Below are positions 7,126-15,600 of a stretch of 64,000 nt of DNA, one piece after another. The first letter of the stretch is position 1, and each line of letters starts with the position of its first letter. Origin of the DNA: Stercoripulliclostridium_A sp045577735. Lineage in GTDB: Bacteria > Bacillota > Clostridia > Christensenellales > DTU072. The stretch is taken from assembly GCA_045577735.1 (NCBI GenBank), contig JAZNIY010000013.1, positions 1 to 64,000 of the forward strand, given 5' to 3'. The position numbers were made by a program, and so were the translations under genes. Below the pieces are notes generated by a model. The model was not told where the DNA came from, ran no database searches, and saw only the letters and a program-made list of their open reading frames with translations.

Positions 7126-7187
7126 CTATATAGGGGGAGGGTGTTTTAGCTTTTTCCCAAGTAATTTTTTACAAAAGGAGGCAAAAA

Positions 7188-7508
7188 ATGGATTCAAAAT
7201 TTAATGGTGGACTATTAGGTCTAATTGGCATCAACATTCTTCAAGGGCTGATAATTGTATTTAGCTTAGGAATTGCATTGCCTTGGGCTGTATGTAAGAA
7301 ACAAAACTGGCTTGCAAAACACACGATTATCGATGGTAAACAAATGGTATTTGATGGAACGGGCGGACAATTGTTTGGTCAATATATCAAATGGCTATTA
7401 TTAACAATCATCACCTTTGGTATTTACTCTTTATGGCTTTCCATAAAAATGCATGCTTGGGTAGTATCACATACCCATTTAGAAGAAGTAAAATCAATGG
7501 AAGCATAA
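7188..7508 (+). CDS. small DUF898-like membrane protein
   Basis: A 106-residue protein with two hydrophobic segments (about residues 9-32 and 67-88). The WAVCKKQNWLAKHTIIDGKQMVFDGTG and TFGIYSLWLSIKMHAWV patterns are typical of the DUF898/YjgN family (for example FDGTG followed by FxIYxxW). Full YjgN proteins have several such units; this one has a single unit and may work as an oligomer. The function is unknown. It has its own promoter, a strong AAAGGAGG site and a terminator, so it is monocistronic. Confidence 0.7.
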   Translation: MDSKFNGGLLGLIGINILQGLIIVFSLGIALPWAVCKKQNWLAKHTIIDGKQMVFDGTGGQLFGQYIKWLLLTIITFGIYSLWLSIKMHAWVVSHTHLEEVKSMEA

Positions 7509-7535
7509 GATCACTGACAGTTATTAAGAGAGATA

Positions 7536-7560
7536 GCCCCACTTTAGTGGGGCTTTTTTC
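7536..7560 (+). terminator. intrinsic terminator after the DUF898-like gene
   Basis: AGCCCCAC/GTGGGGCT with loop TTTA and a T tract. Confidence 0.9.
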
Positions 7561-7580
7561 TGTACTAGAACTGTATTGTA

Positions 7581-7609
7581 TTGAATTTATTCTCTCGGTG
7601 TGGTAAAAT
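7581..7609 (+). promoter_or_regulatory. sigma-A-type promoter, leaderless (metallophosphoesterase operon)
   Basis: TTGAAT (7581-7586), 17-base spacer, TAAAAT (7604-7609), then 6 bases to the ATG at 7616. This is the third case of this arrangement with a full -35, here outside the 234-bp repeat. It probably drives the genes through 12652. Confidence 0.7.
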
Positions 7610-7615
7610 GTTTTT

Positions 7616-8659
7616 ATGAAATTACAAAAGAAGGATATCGTTAAAGCACTAATAATCGTTGTTATCATACTGGCTCTTGGTGGCTGTTCCTTTGGCGCAT
7701 ACGTTGGAGTGAGAGCGTGGGGGAGTAGAATAGACGGCACGCGTTCGTATGACGAAGTTTATTCAATGGGTGGATACACTTTGGATGCCGGTGAGGATGG
7801 TGTTATAAAGGTGCTAAAAATTAACGATACCCATTTTATTGACGGCGAGATTGAGAGTGACAAAAGGACTCTTGATGAGTTAAAAGTGGTGCTAGACAAT
7901 AATCCCGTGGACCTTATAGTTATGGCGGGAGATTTGGTAGAGGGTTTTAATTTAAATATCCGTTATGACAAAGAGAATGCCGTTAGAAAATTTGCAGAAC
8001 TAATGGAGGAATACGATACCCCTTGGACCTTTATTCCCGGAAACAACGATGGTGAAATAGACGGCTCCAATCGTGACGTTATAGCCTTTTTGCTTTCATA
8101 CGAACATTTTATTACGGGAAACGTTAAAGAGATTTACGGAAATACCCAGTTTTACGTGGACGTAACCTATAATTCGGAGCGCGTACATTTGCTTGCCTTC
8201 ATGGATACCGGTATGCGCAAGCCTAAAATTACTGGGCAGTACGATCATTTGAGGGAAAGTCAAGTAGAAAATCTTAAAGCAACCATTGAGGAAAGAGGCG
8301 TAAGAACATCTCTATTTATTCACATGCAAACACCTGCCTTTGGTGAGGCGTATGAGAATGGTAGAGATTACCAAAATATGCCAAAGAGGATGTCAAGTTC
8401 CTATAAATCGATACCCAAAAACAGCAATTTCGATAAGGCTTTGGAGGGTGAAGAACTGCTTACTCTGGTGAGCTGTGGGCACCAACACGGCAATGACGTT
8501 TGCGCCTACTATGAGGGAAGATACTATCAACTTTCCTCTCCCAGTGGCTATACTGCTTGGATGCCCGAGGACGTTACGCCTACTGCAACGCTAACCATCA
8601 TTAACGTGCTTGAAGAAAGTGTGGAAGATGCCTACCACTTCGAGAAGGTGTGGTGCTAG
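7616..8659 (+). CDS. membrane-anchored calcineurin-like metallophosphoesterase
   Basis: A 347-residue protein with an N-terminal membrane helix (about 10-31). The segment LALGGCS could be a lipobox but is embedded in the helix. The dimetal phosphoesterase motifs appear in order: KINDTHF, VMAGDLVEG (GD), FIPGNNDGE (in place of GNHD/E), LFIHMQTP and CGHQHGN (GHxH). The second histidine of the usual GNHD motif is Asn here, as in some members. It probably acts on an extracytoplasmic phosphoester, possibly cell-envelope phosphate; the substrate is unknown. First gene of a probable operon; the next ATG begins 1 base after its stop. Confidence 0.8.
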   Translation: MKLQKKDIVKALIIVVIILALGGCSFGAYVGVRAWGSRIDGTRSYDEVYSMGGYTLDAGEDGVIKVLKINDTHFIDGEIESDKRTLDELKVVLDNNPVDLIVMAGDLVEGFNLNIRYDKENAVRKFAELMEEYDTPWTFIPGNNDGEIDGSNRDVIAFLLSYEHFITGNVKEIYGNTQFYVDVTYNSERVHLLAFMDTGMRKPKITGQYDHLRESQVENLKATIEERGVRTSLFIHMQTPAFGEAYENGRDYQNMPKRMSSSYKSIPKNSNFDKALEGEELLTLVSCGHQHGNDVCAYYEGRYYQLSSPSGYTAWMPEDVTPTATLTIINVLEESVEDAYHFEKVWC

Positions 8660-8660
8660 C

Positions 8661-9137
8661 ATGGTTATTCATCCTATATCGCCTGTATATAACGAACATT
8701 CAAGAGTGCTGGTGCTGGGCTCTTTTCCCTCGGTAAAGTCAAGGGAGCAAGGATTCTTTTACGGCCATCCACAAAATAGGTTTTGGAAGGTGCTAAGTAT
8801 ACTTGGTGGTTGCGACGTGCCTACGAGTATAGAGGAGAAGAGAAACCTTCTTCTTAAAATGGGTATTGCCGTATGGGACGTTATTGCAAGTTGCGAAATC
8901 GTTGGTTCTAGTGATAGCTCCATTAAAAACGTTCAACCTAACGACCTAAAGAGCATACTTGACAATTCTAGCGTCACAAAGATTTACGTCAATGGCAAAA
9001 CTGCCAAGAAATATTATGATAAATACCTCTTGAAATCAACCGGAGTGGAAGCCGTTTGCTTGCCCTCGACGTCACCTGCAAACGCAGTTTATACGCTAGA
9101 AAGGTTGGTCGCAGAATGGAACGTGATAACGGAGTAA
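8661..9137 (+). CDS. DNA-deoxyinosine (hypoxanthine-DNA) glycosylase, UDG superfamily
   Basis: A 158-residue protein. I chose ATG 8661, which follows the preceding stop by one base; upstream in-frame ATGs lie inside the previous gene. VLGSFPSVKSREQGFFYGHPQNRFWKV is diagnostic of the hypoxanthine-DNA glycosylase subfamily of the uracil-glycosylase fold, and LPSTSPAN is the second active-site loop. It should remove deaminated adenine (hypoxanthine) from DNA for base-excision repair in the cytoplasm. It sits between a phosphoesterase and a TIM-barrel gene annotated in similar settings as endonuclease IV-like. A repair link is possible but not shown. Confidence 0.85.
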   Translation: MVIHPISPVYNEHSRVLVLGSFPSVKSREQGFFYGHPQNRFWKVLSILGGCDVPTSIEEKRNLLLKMGIAVWDVIASCEIVGSSDSSIKNVQPNDLKSILDNSSVTKIYVNGKTAKKYYDKYLLKSTGVEAVCLPSTSPANAVYTLERLVAEWNVITE

Positions 9138-9138
9138 T

Positions 9139-9909
9139 ATGGACAAACACATATCATTTAATTACGGATACAACACTGAATATAAGTCGCGCGTTGCTCT
9201 TTTAAAGGAAGTGGGGTTCGACGGCATAATGCCAATGTGCGAGAACACACCGGACTTCGTCAAGAGCATGGAATATGCTCAAAGCGAGGGGCTCGTTATA
9301 GAGAGCATACATCTACCCTTTAGGGAAATAGTCAACGATCTTTGGCTTCCGGGTGAAGGTGGAGAACATTACGTTGACGTTATGATTGACGGTGGCAAAG
9401 TGGCGACAAAGGTGGGTGTAGACAAACTGACTTTGCACCTTTCATCCAGCCCTACGCCTCCACCAATGAGTGAAATTGGTTTTGAAAGGCTACGTAGAAT
9501 TGCCGATTTTTATGCCGAAAACAATCTAACCCTTTGCATAGAAAACCTAAGGCGCATTGACTATTTTAGAGCTGTTGTAGATGGTATACCTGGCACTAAA
9601 ATTTGTTATGACGTAGGACATCACAACATATATTATCCCCATTCGTTTGATATGATGGAGTATAAAGACAGGGTAGAGATTGTGCACTTGCATGACAATT
9701 TTGGGGACAAAGACGAGCACTATTTACCTTTTGAAGGCAATTGTGATTGGGTTCGTATAGCGAGAGAACTTGCCAATATGCCAAGGGTAAAAACGCTAAC
9801 GCTAGAAGTACACGGAAGTAGGGAAAAGGATTTGAAGGAAAGAGACTTTTTGGTTAGAGCAATGGATGCCTCGACTAGAATTGAAAAAATGATAGCGGAA
9901 AGCAAGTAA
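9139..9909 (+). CDS. sugar phosphate isomerase/epimerase-like TIM-barrel protein (AP endonuclease 2 family)
   Basis: A 256-residue protein of the xylose-isomerase-like TIM-barrel family. Metal-binding acids and histidines sit at expected places: HLPF, LHLSSSP, CIENL, CYDVGHHNI, VHLHDN and a late LEVHGS. The family includes sugar and inositol isomerases, epimerases and endonuclease IV, and sequence alone cannot separate them. ATG starts one base after the glycosylase stop, so the two are co-translated. A second member of the same broad fold is encoded at 52194. Confidence 0.75.
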   Translation: MDKHISFNYGYNTEYKSRVALLKEVGFDGIMPMCENTPDFVKSMEYAQSEGLVIESIHLPFREIVNDLWLPGEGGEHYVDVMIDGGKVATKVGVDKLTLHLSSSPTPPPMSEIGFERLRRIADFYAENNLTLCIENLRRIDYFRAVVDGIPGTKICYDVGHHNIYYPHSFDMMEYKDRVEIVHLHDNFGDKDEHYLPFEGNCDWVRIARELANMPRVKTLTLEVHGSREKDLKERDFLVRAMDASTRIEKMIAESK

Positions 9910-9970
9910 AACCTTACGCGTTACGTCGTAACAAAACAAAAAACCTTTATAGCAATAGGTGGAGTACGAA

Positions 9971-12652
9971 ATGAAGAAATTTGCACGATTGTTTATAAGT
10001 TATTGCGAGCAAGACAAAGGGTTAAAAGACCAGTTGAAGCAAGATCTTAATGCTCTTAAAGATGCTTATGAAAAGGAAGGAGTCGAAATAGAGCTTTGCG
10101 AAATGGAAACGCACTGCTCGGGAGAGTGGGACTCTTGGATGATTGGTGCAGTAAAATCAAGCGACGTTTTGGTTTGTTTGCTAACGGAAAACGTAATTAA
10201 CGCTATTGGTGGTGGCAAGCGTGTAAAAGAGGAGTTAAAGATTGCTCGTGACGAGGGAAAGGGCATAGTTCCCATCGTTTTGACGAAATTGACGGACGAA
10301 TATTTAGCACATATAGGTTGCATATCTCAAGAATGGTACGGTAGAGGTAAGACACAGGAAGAGATATTTGCAAACGCAACCTATAAGGTAAAACTTCTTA
10401 CGGACGCAGTATTAAAAGGTGACGTCGTAAAGCAGTATGAAAGCAACAAGATAATAGGCAAAAAGTTCATTGCACGCAAGGCTTTTGTAGGAAGAAAGGA
10501 AGAAATTGCAAGGTTAAGAGAAATACTTCTTGAAGAAAACGTTGTAGTTATAAAGGGTGAAGGTGGAATAGGAAAGACCTCCCTTGCCCAACAATTTTTT
10601 GAAGAAAACCAAGACTTATATGAAGAAGCTTACGTCATTGATGCAAGCGAGGGCATAAGAAAAACCCTAACTAACTTCCCGTTTGAGGGAACGGAATTCA
10701 TTAAAGACGAGCAAAAGAGGTACAAAGAGAACCTCAAGCGAATAGGCGCGCTTTCCAGTAAGACCATCATTATTTTGGACAACTACGATTATGAAGTAGA
10801 GGGCGATGAAGAGGCTCTTGCTCAAATAAAGGAGCTTTATTGCCGTTGTTTGGTTACCTCAAGAGTGGAACTTGAGAATTTTACCACTTTGAACATCGGC
10901 AGAATGACAGACGGCGAACTAATAGAACTTGTAGAGAGAAAATGCCCTCGCATATACGAAATGAACAAGGGTACGAAGGAAAGGACCCAAGTACTCTTAA
11001 AGGAGTTTTTTGCCAACGTAGAGGGTTTGACGATTGCCGTTGAGTTAGCCTCGGTAATAATGAGTAACGGGGACTACCTACTTTCCGAAATAAACAAAGC
11101 CATTCTTGAATGTAGTGATAGCATTAAAATGGGGAGGGAAAAGGACAAGGCGTTTAATCACCTTGCAAAGATTTACAACTATGCTAGCGTGAGCAAGGAA
11201 GAGAAAGAGGTTTTGAATGCCGTTTGTCACGTTTGTCCCAGCGTTGGCATAAAGCGTAGGGACTTAAGGGATTTACTTGGCCACGAAAACAACGACGTAA
11301 TAAACGAGTTGATTGAAAAGACCTTTTTAAGAACGAGTGAGGACAAGAGGGTTTCTATGCACGCCCTTCTTTCCGACGTTTACTACAAGGAAGAAAGGGT
11401 GTGGGAAAAGGACAACAAGGCGATAATAGAGCGTCTACTTCACAACAAAATAGAGGTGTTTGACGAGGGATACGTGCATACGAATACCGGCAATTTGTTA
11501 AGATACAAATACTTACTAGAAAAGCGTGAAAGGTCGCTGAGCAATCTTGAAAATGGAGCGGAAATTCGCGCTGGACTAATTAACGATATCGGGGCCGAGT
11601 TCTTCAAGCGAGGAGAGGAAGAAATTGCCCTTAACTACTTTGTGCTGGCGATGAACGGATTTATGGAGCTAGAGGACAAAGAGGACCAAGCAATTGTGTA
11701 CAATAATATTGGAGCCGTGTATGGTGCAAGCGGGGCAAACAATGCTTCCCTACCATACTTTTTGAAGGCGGTTGAATACCTAGAAGCCGACAAAGAGGTA
11801 GAGCTACCACAAACGGACGTTGCTAAAATATACAATAATCTTGGCGCAACTCTTGGTAGACTTGGGAAACGGGACGAGGCTTTAAAGAACAAGGAAAAGG
11901 CCCTTCAAAGTCTAGAAAGTATAGCCTCCAAGAACAAGCAACAAATGCTGGAATTAGCATCCTGTTATTGCAATATTGGGATAACATATTGCGATTTATT
12001 CCATTACGAAAAGGCATTGGATTACCAAGAAAAGGCGCTAGCAATCAGAAAAGATATTTTTAATGAAGATCTTGCGCACCCCGACGTTGCTTCTAGCTAT
12101 GACAATCTTGGAATAGTGTATGGAGAAATGGGCGAGCATAGAAAATCGTTAGAGCATCACCTCTTGGCACTTGGCATTAGAGAGGAGGTCTATGCTTCCA
12201 CTCCCAATCATCCTGCAATGGGTAAAATATTTAATAACGTGGGCGTTGCATACGGTGACCTCGGCGAGCACAAAAAGGCGCTGGAGTACAAATTAAAAGC
12301 ACTAGAAATTATTAAGGTCGCCTTTGGAAAAGTACACGCAGAGAACCCCGCTATAGCAAGAATTTACAATAACGTTGGCGCAACCTATGGCGACTTGGGG
12401 GATCATCAAAAAGCATTAGAATATAAGTTACAAGCATTAAAGATTTTTAACGCTTTGTTTGGGGAAAATTCTACTAATCCTGCTTTTATTATTTGTTTAA
12501 TTAACCTTGCAGAAAGTTACGAAGCGTTAAACGAAGAAGGGGAAGCACGCAAATATTATGAAAGGGCACTAAATATTTCTCTTGCTATGCCCGAGCGTGA
12601 ACAAAACAAAAAACTAGTTTCCCTTCTTGAGTCAAAACTAGCTTCTCGTTAA
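9971..12652 (+). CDS. TIR-STAND (NB-ARC-like) ATPase with C-terminal TPR array
   Basis: I chose ATG 9971 because AGGTGGAG lies 6 bases upstream; a GTG at 9959 would sit inside that site. The product is 893 residues. The TIR domain (about 4-130) has FISYCEQD, then SSDVLVCLL, and KEELKIA with a candidate catalytic Glu (E88). The STAND NTPase (about 165-450) has P-loop GEGGIGKTS (196-204), Walker B TIIILDNYD (265-273) and sensor CLVTSR (293-298). About eight kinesin-light-chain-like TPRs fill about 545-880, with repeated YNNxGAxYGDLG and KALEYKLKAL units. Related bacterial proteins act as NLR-like immune sensors in which target binding switches on TIR NADase activity. An antiphage role here is inferred. 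It is last in the 7616 operon, 3 bases from a convergent gene. Confidence 0.85.
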   Translation: MKKFARLFISYCEQDKGLKDQLKQDLNALKDAYEKEGVEIELCEMETHCSGEWDSWMIGAVKSSDVLVCLLTENVINAIGGGKRVKEELKIARDEGKGIVPIVLTKLTDEYLAHIGCISQEWYGRGKTQEEIFANATYKVKLLTDAVLKGDVVKQYESNKIIGKKFIARKAFVGRKEEIARLREILLEENVVVIKGEGGIGKTSLAQQFFEENQDLYEEAYVIDASEGIRKTLTNFPFEGTEFIKDEQKRYKENLKRIGALSSKTIIILDNYDYEVEGDEEALAQIKELYCRCLVTSRVELENFTTLNIGRMTDGELIELVERKCPRIYEMNKGTKERTQVLLKEFFANVEGLTIAVELASVIMSNGDYLLSEINKAILECSDSIKMGREKDKAFNHLAKIYNYASVSKEEKEVLNAVCHVCPSVGIKRRDLRDLLGHENNDVINELIEKTFLRTSEDKRVSMHALLSDVYYKEERVWEKDNKAIIERLLHNKIEVFDEGYVHTNTGNLLRYKYLLEKRERSLSNLENGAEIRAGLINDIGAEFFKRGEEEIALNYFVLAMNGFMELEDKEDQAIVYNNIGAVYGASGANNASLPYFLKAVEYLEADKEVELPQTDVAKIYNNLGATLGRLGKRDEALKNKEKALQSLESIASKNKQQMLELASCYCNIGITYCDLFHYEKALDYQEKALAIRKDIFNEDLAHPDVASSYDNLGIVYGEMGEHRKSLEHHLLALGIREEVYASTPNHPAMGKIFNNVGVAYGDLGEHKKALEYKLKALEIIKVAFGKVHAENPAIARIYNNVGATYGDLGDHQKALEYKLQALKIFNALFGENSTNPAFIICLINLAESYEALNEEGEARKYYERALNISLAMPEREQNKKLVSLLESKLASR

Positions 12653-12654
12653 TT

Positions 12655-13170
12655 TTACTTATTGTCTTTCATTCTATTGATGAGGTCGGTGGAGGATATT
12701 CCTTCGGTGTAGGAAATGGCCTGGTGTTTAAGATGCAGTTCATCAAACACGGCTAAAATTTCTTTTGTTAGAGGGAAATCGGTTGAGTAATAAAACTCGG
12801 TGGGTTTAATGCGATACAGGGCATTTATGGGAAATTGCCACAAAACCTCTTTACCACTCAAGTTAAACTTGTTTTTGTAGTATTCGTAATCTCCCTTTTC
12901 ATCTATTAAAAAGGTGTAGGGCTGTGCACCTTTCTCATCGAGTTTTGCGGTGCGCAGTTTTTCGTTGTTTACGGGGCGATTTTCACCCTTTGTTGCTCTA
13001 ACGTATTCATCGGGAAGCACTCCTACTGCAAATGGAAGGTTGGTTTTTTCCAGTACTGCGTTTACGTAATTTAGGTGTCCGTAGTGCAAAATATCAAAGC
13101 AACCAAAACCTATGGCAAGACCATCGTTTTCTTCTTTTATTTTGATGAGTTCATCGTAATTTTTAATCAT
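12655..13170 (-). CDS. cytidylyltransferase-like nucleotidyltransferase
   Basis: A 171-residue protein with the nucleotidyltransferase HxGH motif in GFGCFDILHYGHLNYV (HYGH at 29-32) and a C-terminal ISSTDLI matching the second substrate loop of glycerol-3-phosphate or RfaE-like cytidylyl/adenylyltransferases. It should transfer a nucleotide to a phosphorylated sugar, alcohol or cofactor precursor; the substrate is unclear. The spacing before the second motif is longer than in minimal TagD enzymes, including FPINALYRIKPTEFYYS. Minus-strand TATAAT at about 13187 and a GAGGTG ribosome site give it its own promoter. It is convergent with the TIR gene and divergent from the RyR gene. Confidence 0.75.
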   Translation of the reverse strand: MIKNYDELIKIKEENDGLAIGFGCFDILHYGHLNYVNAVLEKTNLPFAVGVLPDEYVRATKGENRPVNNEKLRTAKLDEKGAQPYTFLIDEKGDYEYYKNKFNLSGKEVLWQFPINALYRIKPTEFYYSTDFPLTKEILAVFDELHLKHQAISYTEGISSTDLINRMKDNK

Positions 13171-13238
13171 AATAGCACCTCTAACTCATTATATCATAAA
13201 TATTCGAATAACACCATAGGGAGAAAAATGAAAAAGTA

Positions 13239-13267
13239 TTGAGTTTATATTAAAACTTCGTTATAAT
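13239..13267 (+). promoter_or_regulatory. promoter of the RyR-domain membrane protein
   Basis: TTGAGT (13239-13244), 17-base spacer, TATAAT (13262-13267). TGGAGAA, about 7 bases before ATG 13295, is the ribosome site. Confidence 0.75.
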
Positions 13268-13294
13268 ATAAGTATCAAATTTTGGAGAACTATT

Positions 13295-15469
13295 ATGCCA
13301 GAATGGATAGTTAACTTAGTTTGCAGTTTGTGTTTAATCTATATGGTAGCGCTGGTTGCGAGTTACGCGATAAAATGTGCTCGCCTAAACAGGGTGGATA
13401 GATTGAAAATGCTAAAGGGTTACGCGAAAGGAAGGTTTATCCTTATATATATTTGTGCTATTCCTTTGTTTTTGATTGCCTGTCTTCACGACGGGAACCA
13501 TTTTATAGAGGCTGTGTTTAGCGCTGTGCAAGGAAGCGTTGAACTGGTAGTTTTAAAGTTTGAGTTTGAAAGAATTGCCACCCTTGTTGCAGACAATCTA
13601 TATTTTGCCTTCGTAGTAGTAATATTATTTGGACTTTGTATTCTTAACATTGGCATGGTATCGGTTGCGCTCTTCTGTCAAAAATTCATAAATTCCGTAT
13701 ACACCAAAAGGGCAACTAAAAAGGGTGCTAAGACCTACGTTGTAGTCGGTGTAAACGAAAAGAATCGTAACGTACTTACAAGCGCAAATGGAGCGAGAAT
13801 TTGGGTTATAAACGCAAAAGAAAGAACGGAAGAGCTTGACGAGTTCGCATACATAAACAGCGTTGCCGTCGTTACCTTAAAGGATGGTAGACTAGATGCA
13901 ACGTTAAAGGGTTTGTTCAAAGACTTTACCGACAAAACCATAAAGGTTATTATCAATACGGGCTCGGATGAAACCAATCTTCTTTATACCGAAGAACTCA
14001 CCACTCTAATTAGGAATGCAAATATTAGCCGTAGTGATATAGAGGACGAGCGTGGGCTAAACGTATATTCATTTGGCGCTCCCGAAAACAGCTCGGCGTT
14101 CTTGCATTTTGTTAAGCTTTCTTCGGGCCAAGTAAGATATATCAATAAATATAAGCTTATTGCTATTGACTTCGTTGACAAACATCCTTTAACCGAGTTT
14201 ATGGGCGAAAACGAAATAAATTACGATACGGCAACACTAAAAGAAGACGTTGATTTGAACGTCGTAATGGTGGGATATAACAAGACGATGCAAGAGGTTT
14301 TAGTTACGTCCATTGCAAACAACCAATTTTCCTACCTTGACAAAAACGGCAACGTGTTGGAAAGAAAGGTGAACTACAGCATATTTAGAAGTAATGGTGG
14401 CGCAACTACGGAAAAGAACCTTAATTACACCTATAATCGTTACGTTACGGAGCGCGAGGAAATGCTCAAGGAAAAGGACAAATATCTTGAACTACCCGAA
14501 GTGCCCGCAGAGGTTGATTTTATTTTGGAGGACGTTAACGATATTACCTTCTACAAGAGTATTAGAAAAGCCATCATGCTCAAAGAGGGAAGACGCGCGT
14601 TTAACCAAGTCATAGTATCATACGGTGAAGATATTGAAAACATAGATATCGCGGAAAAATTGTCTGCAAAGATTAAGGAATGGGGCTTTGACGAGTATAC
14701 CAACGTATACGTCAAGGTGCGTTCAAACGAACTAACGGAAAGAATCGTCAAGGACGAGTACAAGGAAATTTGCAAACTAACAACCTTTGCAAGTGAAAAA
14801 GAAGTGGTATATAACACGAAAAATATTGTTTCCGAAGACATAGAAACTATGGCTCGCGATCGTCACCTTGCTTATGCCGTTTGCAGTGCTATTAAGAAAG
14901 GAAAAAGTGAAAAAGAGGCAAAAGAGGGTGCCATTGAGCAATGGTACAAGAAGTGGGAGCAACCACAAAGAGAGGCTAACGTATACGGCGTATTGAGTAT
15001 TAGAATGAAACTCAATCTTATGGGATTTGATTATGCTAAGGGAGAGCCCAATCCCGAAGTTAACAAAGAGTATATGAACAGGTACCAAGAGGGCGACACC
15101 ATAATATATGAAAAGGGTGGCAAAGTAGGGGGCAAGGAAATCGTTCACTACGACAACAATTTTGTCGAGGGCTCCCTTCGTCAACGTCTAGCCATACAGG
15201 AGCACCAAAGATGGAACGCCTATATGATCACCCAAGGGGTAATACCCTCTACCAAAGTGCAAATAGAGGAAGAAGAGGGTAAGAACATGAAGTTAAGACG
15301 CCACGGATGTCTAACTACCTTTGACGGCCTAATCGAGTATAGACAGATAATGGCAAAAGCAAGAAACAGTAACGAGGAGCAGGAAGACGTAATTCGCTGG
15401 GACTACCAACTCATGGACGACGTTATTTGGCTACTTGAAAGAAACGGCAACGCCTTGATTAAAAAGTAA
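13295..15469 (+). CDS. membrane protein with Rossmann/RCK-like region and C-terminal RyR domain
   Basis: 724 residues. Three hydrophobic segments (about 4-24, 48-64 and 102-128) anchor it. A Rossmann-like nucleotide-binding start, KTYVVVGVNEKNRNVL (147-162), follows, reminiscent of TrkA/RCK regions, and a second Rossmann-like strand VDLNVVMVGYNK occurs later. The C-terminus (about 628-715) matches the RyR domain seen in ryanodine receptors and bacterial proteins: LAIQEHQRW (EHxRW at 636-640), then RRHGCLTTFDGL and a final DDVIWLLERNG. Bacterial RyR proteins with a membrane/Rossmann architecture are suspected nucleotide- or cofactor-responsive channels or effectors; none was recognised precisely. 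It is near a TIR NADase-type gene, which is suggestive. Own promoter and terminator. Confidence 0.65.
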   Translation: MPEWIVNLVCSLCLIYMVALVASYAIKCARLNRVDRLKMLKGYAKGRFILIYICAIPLFLIACLHDGNHFIEAVFSAVQGSVELVVLKFEFERIATLVADNLYFAFVVVILFGLCILNIGMVSVALFCQKFINSVYTKRATKKGAKTYVVVGVNEKNRNVLTSANGARIWVINAKERTEELDEFAYINSVAVVTLKDGRLDATLKGLFKDFTDKTIKVIINTGSDETNLLYTEELTTLIRNANISRSDIEDERGLNVYSFGAPENSSAFLHFVKLSSGQVRYINKYKLIAIDFVDKHPLTEFMGENEINYDTATLKEDVDLNVVMVGYNKTMQEVLVTSIANNQFSYLDKNGNVLERKVNYSIFRSNGGATTEKNLNYTYNRYVTEREEMLKEKDKYLELPEVPAEVDFILEDVNDITFYKSIRKAIMLKEGRRAFNQVIVSYGEDIENIDIAEKLSAKIKEWGFDEYTNVYVKVRSNELTERIVKDEYKEICKLTTFASEKEVVYNTKNIVSEDIETMARDRHLAYAVCSAIKKGKSEKEAKEGAIEQWYKKWEQPQREANVYGVLSIRMKLNLMGFDYAKGEPNPEVNKEYMNRYQEGDTIIYEKGGKVGGKEIVHYDNNFVEGSLRQRLAIQEHQRWNAYMITQGVIPSTKVQIEEEEGKNMKLRRHGCLTTFDGLIEYRQIMAKARNSNEEQEDVIRWDYQLMDDVIWLLERNGNALIKK

Positions 15470-15472
15470 AAG

Positions 15473-15496
15473 AAGGGGAGCGCAAGCTCCCTTTTT
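15473..15496 (+). terminator. intrinsic terminator after the RyR gene
   Basis: GGGGAGC/GCTCCC with a GCAA tetraloop, then CTTTTT. Confidence 0.85.
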
Positions 15497-15536
15497 ATGA
15501 ATAATAAGGGTGGCACAAAACGGGGACAATCTACTA

Positions 15537-15565
15537 TTTACAAATAATAAAACTTGTTATATAAT
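15537..15565 (+). promoter_or_regulatory. promoter of the FAD oxidoreductase/WYL/GH43 operon
   Basis: TTTACA (15537-15542), 17-base spacer, TATAAT (15560-15565). A GGAGGG ribosome site lies 7 bases before ATG 15601. Confidence 0.75.
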
Positions 15566-15600
15566 AGTTATATGATAAATTCCTAAATGGAGGGCAAAAT

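Noticed and set aside
9959..9970. GTG start for the TIR-STAND gene
   Set aside because: It lies within the AGGTGGAG ribosome site that serves ATG 9971.
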